Source of the DNA: Allium sativum
Lineage: Eukaryota; Streptophyta; Magnoliopsida; Asparagales; Amaryllidaceae
Length of the DNA stretch: 64,000 bases
Direction of reading: 5' to 3'
Assembly (NCBI GenBank): GCA_030737875.1
Contig: CM060912.1
Coordinates: 882,717,199-882,781,198, forward strand
Translations under genes and position numbers: made by a program
In this document: in pieces, positions 57,195 to 64,000 of the stretch
Layout: each line of letters begins with the position of its first letter
Numbering within the stretch: the stretch's first letter is position 1
The notes under the pieces: model-generated
The model's input: the letters and a program-made list of their open reading frames with translations, nothing else
Database searches by the model: none
What the model was told of the DNA's origin: nothing

Positions 57195-59902
57195 GGACTA
57201 GATGTACCCTATTTACTACCCCCAATCGATCGGCTCCATATTCCGTAGATACCCTGTGTTGGCCCCACAGTTGGGTGTATCACTCCCTAAAGTGGAAACC
57301 CTTCATTTTTCGGATGTGCATAACCATATCTACTGATGTCACAGCGTCTTATCTTCCCCAACAGGCGGAGTCATGCACGCACATGACCCCGTTGGAATGC
57401 GTCGTCAACACCGCCTCCACGTTTGGATCTCTTACAATCATCTCAGTAAGCGTGCCCCACTCCGACTTTGTTCGGAGTACCTGTTTGGTACCTATTTAAG
57501 GGTTACTGACTGAAATGGGTCCCACAAAAGATGATGCAAGCTCTCCCCTTTGTCTTGCATCCCCACTACTAAGTTTTACACTGGTTATGTTTACCTAACG
57601 ATGTCTTTAAATTTATAACCCCGACAAGTTAAGTTTGTGGGCCTATATATACAAATATCACCCACCAACCCAAGATGTACTGAACCCTCCTATTGATTAA
57701 AGCATGTTTATTTAACAGTTAAGTTTGTGGGCCTATATATTAATATTACCCACCTACCCAAGATGTACGTAACCCTCCCACTGATCTAAGCATGTTTTAC
57801 TTAACCCTATCTTTAGTTCATATTCATACAATCCCTTATGGATTAGATTAGGTTAAGTAGTCTGATTCATTACCATGTCTATTTATGGTTTATAATGGTC
57901 TAGACCTCCCACATTAGGCTTACAACATGTGGATGCTGGATATGCCGGTCGGATCCAGGCAGTCTTATTCCACAGTTGGGCCTAACCTCGTTTCTTAACT
58001 CGATTCATATTTGCGTACTTAGACCTCCCACATTAGGTTCAACATTAGTGGCTGCGGGATATGCCGGTCGGGTCCGGGCAGACTTCCACCACTAATGTAA
58101 CCTAACCTCGTGTCATAAGTACAATTACTATTCCTAATTGTAATTAAAGCATTCCATTTTTAATTAATTAATCAATTAATTAAACATTTCCCTTTTTGGG
58201 TGTCAATACATATTTTGCCCAATAATTTGAATTACATGTCCATAAATGTTCATATTCATATAATGCCATTTTTAATTAATTTACCAATTAATTAATCCTT
58301 TCCTTTTATAGGTATCAATACCTATTTTGCAATAATAATTTGAATTACATATCCATAAATGGTCATATTCAAATTATGCCATTTTTATCCAAATTTTCCT
58401 ATGTCATTATAGGTGATTATTACTATGTTTCCTTATTTGAATTAGATGTCCAACTTATATAAAACATTATACAAATTATACCAATTATAAATCCCATTTT
58501 TTCCCGTTTCCTAACTAACGTTATCGCATGTATTTTGGCGTCATCGAGGCTATAAAGTAGCCTCGTCATAACATTAAAAGGGAACATGATAAGAGTGACT
58601 GTTCAACATGCTTTGGCATAAATATTAACATAACTGGCATAGTAACTAAGTGAATGGACATGTGATAATTATCATAATAAAGCGGACAGCAAATTAATAA
58701 CTTGTTTATAGGCAAGAATAATGAGATCTAGATTCAATATTTGGTGTCCAACTACCTAAATCTAGCACAGACAGGGTGGCATAATAACAAGTTTAGATTC
58801 ACATGTCAAGTTTACCACATATACCAAGGTATCATAATATAATAAGTGAAAGGTTATTAACACCAAAGTCTAGTTCCAAGTAATGTCAAATTAATGGATG
58901 TACTATCATCCTAACATGGTTACAAATCAATGTTCATATAAATGTTGTATCGAATCACCAAAATCAGATCTAGAAAGTTAGATCTGTATTAACAAGTTCG
59001 CATGTACCACAATATAATTGTAATTCAAGATTCGCATAGGAAACATAGTAGAAAGTCCATATATTAGATCTAGGGAAAATGACATAGTATGCTTGCATAA
59101 GTTCATGATTTACAGCATATACCCATTTATAGTCTACCACAATTCACATTTATCTATCTAAACCTAAAAGTGACTAGAACTCACTGTGATGGAAGAAAGA
59201 ATAGAATAAGCGTTTGTTGCTGTTCTAGAACCATTCTCCTCTTTCACAATTCCTAAGCTTTAATTCGTTGGAGAAGTGACTAGCTTAGTTTAGGATGTAG
59301 CAGCATGGCAGCTTATGAATGAATTTAGTTTAGAATAGGGTTTAGGTTTATGGGTGTTTATATAGATGTGTAGGATTAATTTGATCCCTTAGATTAGTTT
59401 AGGATCAATCTAAACCATCCATTTCACAATGACACATCAGTCAACCAACCAAATGAAGCCACATAAGCCCTAAAATCAGGAAAATCGTCACCCGAACACG
59501 TCAGCCCAACCTGGCCGATTGAGGTCGACCCCCCTATAGGGGATTCGACACCTCTGTCGACACCCCTATAGGGGGCCGACACCTGTGTCGACTCCCCCTC
59601 TATGGGGGGTTAGACACCCCTGAGTGGGAAATTTCTCGCTCAGCCTAATTCTGCTATTTTCAAATTCGAATAGGTTTTAGCTTATTAATTATTATTTTAA
59701 TTTAATTTCTATTTAAGCTTGAAATCTTATAAGCTCCATAACTTCTTCATACGGAGCCCGATTTACGCAAACTCGGAATCTATCTCAAGCAGAATTCCTA
59801 GATGAACGCAATGGCGTAACCCATTTCACTTAATTCTGAATATTAAATTAATTATTCTTTAATTTATCCTCTTTAATGTCGTTAAAAATTCAGGGTGCTA
59901 CA
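57195..59902 (-). repeat. Element E 5' LTR, part beyond F
   Basis: Begins with F's GGACT duplication and continues the E LTR: the CCTAGTT-type hairpin (57459-57478, loop ACTTTGTT), hairpin units at 57914-57985 and 58033-58105, a TATA box at 59357-59364 and the GTCGAC cluster at 59520-59630. In unit 1 the loop has GGATCCAGGC where other copies have GGGTCCGGGC. Confidence 0.82.
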
Positions 59903-61363
59903 TATATATATTTGATTAACTTTCCCATAGCAAATTTCTCTTATCCCTTGCGCTCAAATTTCTCAAATGCCTTGTGGTTCAAACTAACTTTGCCTTGCCA
60001 TTCAATTAACCTGATTATTTTTAACATTCCACTGTTCAGTTCCTTGCGTTGCAAACCATTTAGTTCCTTGCGCTGCAAACCATCCAAACACCTTGAACCC
60101 CATGTTATGAAATTGCTAGCTAACCTTTTTCCCTTTTGTTTGCAAACTTATAACCTACCCTAAACTAAAAAAATTCCTGCCAATCCAAAGTAATGCCTTG
60201 ACAACCAAGGACTTCTTTTTTCTTGAGAAACTAACCATGAAGCAGCTAATTTATATTTTACTGAAACCCTATCACCTAATTCCTTGCTTTCCACGGTTCT
60301 TCTCTTCTATACAAACAACGGCTGCTTTGATATATTTTTTCAGCAATGAGTAGCCACAAGTCCTCAAAACAAATATATATATAAAACTATATAACTTCTA
60401 AAATCAAAATATCCAAAAATTACAACTTACGAAAGGAAGAACGAATACTGTTTCCATAAAAAAATTATCAAAGCCAACGCAACTTCCTATCCATCAACCA
60501 TTTCATCACGAGATGGGGAGAAAGCACGATAAGATGGCCAGTGGCGAGATCGACGTCAGGGAGGATCAACATCTAGGCGTATGGGGGAAGTCGCGTGTCC
60601 GTGGACTGGATGTTCTCGACTCGGGGAGGTCGATGACCTTCGTAGGTGGATAGCAGCCGGGAAGTGTAAAGCAACGGGGGGCGGGTGGCAGTTCGGAGGA
60701 CGGTGGAGTGTCGGGTGGTGGTGTGCGAAGTGCGTTGATGATAGAAGGGCTGTAGCGTTAAAACAATAATAGGAGGGAACAAGAGAGAGAGAGAAAAACA
60801 GTGGAGGCGAGATTAGCAAGGGGGAGGATCACGCAAGAGGAATGGGGAAGCAAGGGAATAAGGGAGACGAACAAGGAAGAAGGGTGGTATTGGAGTAAGG
60901 TGGTACTGTGCATTTGGTTTACAAAGTGGAGGAACCTGTAGCTATTATACATTTCAGGAGGGGTGGGGAAGAAGCAATATAGGTGATGTTGCAAAGAAGA
61001 ATACGGTGGATCTGTGTCCAGGCACGGTGGCGCTGTAGCCACATGAAGTCGGCATAGAGAGGAAATCCTGTAGTTTTCCAAAGGAATAAGATCAATAGTA
61101 GGTAAAATTTAACGTGCCAATTCTATTAAATACACAACTTTAAAACTACTTAACTTTATAATTGAAGTGCCCAACCCTGACGTAATTGACTCATCATTTA
61201 TATAACGTGAGAAATAGGAATATTTAATTGTGTCTAACTGAATAGTTTTAACGCACTGATTACTACCACATGCCCAAACCATTTTATGATAATGTGACCG
61301 TTTAATCAATGGTACGTGACCTAAATATTAAGGTACCTAACCATAGAAAATTTACAGGGCCAA
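59903..61363 (+). repeat. Element C 3' LTR, fragment 2
   Basis: Resumes from 39199 after E. AT-rich sequence is followed by a GC-richer block (60490-61080) that corresponds in position to the leader blocks of A, B and D, then AT-rich sequence cut at 61363 by G. A GTAGGTAAAATTT splice-like site is at about 61097-61109. Overlapping frames on both strands in the GC-richer block (for example 60556-60819) share no domain and are not credible genes. Confidence 0.6.
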
Positions 61364-62120
61364 TGTGATGGCCCGCCCAGCACCAACCGACATTTATTCC
61401 AAAAGTGCGCTGTACACATGTCCAGTTAACACAAAACGGGTCGCCAGAAGGAAAAAGGAAGAAGGAAATGAACATACAAGGAACCTGTAGAATGTCTCAC
61501 AGCGCATAGAACAAAATATAATAATAACATACTTGACATAAAACAGGAGAGACAGTGCATAAGCTGAAAATCAGAACTAAACATCATAGCAGCGGAAATC
61601 CAAAATATAGCTTATTACAACTTTTCAACTGTCTCAAAGCAAAGTAAGATAAATGAGGTACACTACTAATGCCCAAGTAGTGACCACCAACGACACAGGG
61701 AGAATGTGTATACATATATAATACGTGGAAGCCTCCTGCCCGCCTCCGAATCAGCTACTCGCACATCACCAGCTAACCTGTCTCTAGTCTGCTCGTGTGA
61801 GCACCCAGAGTAATAAGAGGAGACATAAAACTCTGGGTCAGACATATAGCCTGGTATGAGCGATAAGCATCTAAAGTGAACAATAACAGGTAGACTAAAA
61901 CGTACCTGAACCTGGACCTGCAACCAAAGAGTTAGCACTACATATTGTACAACACTCTAAGGTATCATATCAAACAATACAAAGATACGGAGGTGGGGGA
62001 GGTGTGCATGTCATAGGGATGGCAAACAATCAAACATAGCATCCATCCTCACATCTCTCACTCAGTGCATAAAGCATACGATATTCACCACTTCGATCAC
62101 CCAACATTCCTTGCTACGAT

Positions 62121-62430
62121 CACTTTGCCCCATGAAGTCATAATTGGCTTCACTGCACTGATAACGTAGCCACAAATCCTTTGCTATGTCCACTTTGCCC
62201 CATGGAGTCACAAGAACCCCACTGCACTGGCTCATAGCCTTATCAATCCTTACTATATCCACTTTGCCTCATGGAGTCACAAGGACCCCACTGCACTGGC
62301 TCATAGTCTTACTACGCATCACCTTGCCCTTCGGGTCATAATGACCCTACTGCACTGATAACGTAGTCCTGCTACCATCACTTTGCCCCTCAGGTCATAA
62401 TGACCCTACTGCACTGATAAGTAGCCATCA
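62121..62430 (-). repeat. 59-70 bp tandem repeat in G, five units
   Basis: CACTTTGCC starts units at 62121, 62191, 62260, 62320 (CACCTTGCC) and 62379; each contains CACTGCACTG. Units 4 and 5 carry GGGTCAT-A-ATGACCC or a one-base variant; unit 1 carries GAAGTCA-TAAT-TGGCTTC. Confidence 0.8.
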
Positions 62431-62597
62431 CTCATTCTTGGTGGTGAATCGAAGTTATGAACGTCCGCAACTCCTTAGCACACGTCCCGCAGCAAAGTCC
62501 AACCATGAAGTGAACTCCTTGGTTCCCAACTGGTTCCGGGATCCTGAGCTCTAACTTCCCCTATTGGGCTACCTTTGCATCTCGGGTTATTGGTCAA

Positions 62598-63062
62598 TAC
62601 TGGGTCGGGTCGGGTTCCTCCTCAAGTTATCGGTTCGGGTCGGTGTCCTTCATCCATTCGGGTCGGGTCTCCTTCTGGTGCGGTTCGGGTCGGTGTCCTT
62701 CTGGGTTCGAGTCAGATGCTCCTCTTCGGGTCGGGTCGGATGCTTCCCTTCGGTTCGGGTCGGGTGTCCCTTCTTGGTTCGTGTTTTCGATCCGTCTTCA
62801 TACTCCCTTCATATGCTCCTATCCGATTCGCTTCCGTGCTCCTGCTCTGATTTGTCTTCGTGCTTCCGATCTGATCCGTCCTCCTCCATCCGATCCGTCC
62901 TTCTCGATCCGATCCGTTTTCATCTATCCGATCCGATCCCAGTTCAGCTAGCGTGGCCTTCCTTTTTGCCACTTTTCCCAAGTGTTGGGCTCCGATCCGA
63001 TCGGGTCCTTTGCTCAGTTCAACATATCCGATCCGAGCCATATGTCTGATCCGATCCGAACC
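62598..63062 (-). repeat. CpG-rich repeat patch in G
   Basis: TTCGGGTCGG words (62600-62770) followed by GATCCGATCCG words (62820-63062), separated by TCCTTC-like spacers. It is stop-poor, which creates overlapping open frames on both strands. Confidence 0.6.
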
Positions 63063-64000
63063 CTGCACTGTTTTCTGAAACTATTCCACCAAGTGTTTAC
63101 GCCATTCGACGACGTTTTTGACCACTCTAACTATTGGAATCAATCACAAAGCATTTCATACAGTCATAGCAACATGCATAATCAACCACAAACCTCATTC
63201 ACATCAATATCATAGGTTAAAATGGATCAAACATACCCAAAATCCCATATTTCCCCTTAAGCATGTTTAGGTGAAACTAATGATAAGATTAGCAAAACTT
63301 AACCAAATTAACCCAAATTCATATCAGAGTTCTAAAACATCATTTAGGAATTTATGAACATTTTTCCCGAATTTTCTCATGCTTTAATTCGCTAATTAGC
63401 ACTAATCACCTCTAATTAGCCATAATTAGTGTAAAACTATGCAAATCACTCACCTTAGCCACAAAATAAACTAAGATCTGAAATGATTCTCTGATTTGAT
63501 GTGAATCTCAATGCCAACAGCAGCTCCTATGTTGATTTGGTGAAGATCTTCCTTGATTAGGGGTTGCTAAGCCAAATCCTTGACCAAGAGATGATTTGGA
63601 GGTGATTTAGAGGTTAGAGGCCATTTTTAGGGATCCTTGGTGATAAGTGGAGGCTAGAAAACTGAAATGGAATGATTCTCCATCTTATTTCAGCCCTCAC
63701 ATAACCCTAATCCCGAAATGGGTTATGGGCCTACTCACTAATCACCCGATTTGGCCCGGTTAAGCAGTTTTTCACCCTCCAAACCTTGTTTCAGCCATAT
63801 CTCCCAAACGGTAAGTCCGTTTGGCTGATGTAACCACTCTACGGAAAGGTAAACCATCTAACGAATCTAATGGAAGTGGTTTCAGGTCAAAATTCCTTTC
63901 CAATCAAAAGTTATGGCCAAAACAGTACCAACTAGGGGCAAAATGGTCATTTAAAAATCGACAAAAATCATAAGCATGGAAAATGACTCTAATAGATGTT

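Larger units (their letters stand above)
39200..59902 (-). mobile_element. Element E: degenerate Tekay/Del-type chromovirus, split by F
   Basis: A minus-strand element. Read on plus, its outer ends are TGTGACACCCC and GGGTGCTACA. The left LTR (39200-42609) is the 3' LTR; the right LTR (45311-46099 plus 57200-59902) is the 5' LTR interrupted by F. Flanks are TATAC (39195-39199) and TATAT (59903-59907). The core of 2.7 kb keeps gag and protease but has lost most of RT, RNase H and integrase. Without F it is about 9.6 kb. It is inserted in the 3' LTR of C. Confidence 0.85.
61364..64000 (-). mobile_element. Element G: left part of a minus-strand LTR element
   Basis: Starts TGTGATGGCCCGCCC (GGGCCATCACA at the minus-strand LTR end) and runs off the right edge. 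Its plan resembles the E and F LTRs: a tandem block (62121-62430), GC-rich sequence, AT-rich sequence, then a stretch with CATATCTCCCAAACGGTAAG like their TTCTTCATACGGAGCC part. No coding region or second LTR is in view. The bases before it, GCCAA (61359-61363), should recur at its far end. Confidence 0.6.

Noticed and set aside
60490..61080. A possible host gene in the GC-richer stretch.
   Set aside because: It sits at the same place in the C LTR as non-coding leader blocks in A, B and D; frames are short, on both strands and without domains.
62564..63049. A 161-codon plus frame and overlapping long frames on both strands.
   Set aside because: The CpG-rich repeat patch lacks stop codons in several frames; the products are low-complexity and unlike each other's neighbours.

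Overview
The window is plant nuclear DNA made almost entirely of nested LTR retrotransposons. I found no host gene, tRNA, rRNA or CRISPR array. An angiosperm is indicated by Ty3/gypsy chromovirus proteins of Tekay/Del type, tRNA-Met primer sites (TGGTATCAGAGC type), TG...CA LTR ends, 5-bp target duplications and a Tat-lineage element with an antisense ORF. I cannot name the species. The density of nesting suggests heterochromatin (inference).

Layout: 1-4128 is the 3' part of a plus-strand Tat-lineage element: a spliced-looking antisense ORF, a GGATCGG-rich spacer, a polypurine tract and an 840-bp 3' LTR. From 4129 to 61363 the base layer is one large non-coding element, C. Its 5' LTR is split by A (5790-18323), B (19063-33444) and a solo LTR, D (33633-37410). 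Its 3' LTR is split by E (39200-59902, minus strand) and G (61364 to the window end, minus strand). E is itself split by F (46100-57194, minus strand). Target duplications are exact for B (GTTTT), D (ATATG) and F (GGACT), and one base off for A and E. Pieces of C rejoin colinearly when the insertions are removed.

A, B and C are non-coding, LARD-like elements. A and B have LTRs of about 5.5 kb around short cores of 1.5 and 3.5 kb; C has a 0.9-kb core. They share a tRNA-Met primer site, a leader block next to it, a block before the polypurine tract, and the same polypurine context as the coding elements E and F. E and F encode gag, protease, RT, RNase H, integrase and a chromodomain-like tail, all now broken. 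Inference: Tekay-type elements supplied the proteins that moved A, B and C.

The least expected signal is RNA- or DNA-level structure in the LTRs. Stems are kept across families and repeat units while their sequence changes on both sides. Examples are a GATAGT/ACTATC stem in A, B and C, paired long hairpins and a CCTAGTT-loop hairpin in E and F, and tandem arrays (38, 29, 43 bp and others) whose units are unrelated in sequence but are each inverted repeats.
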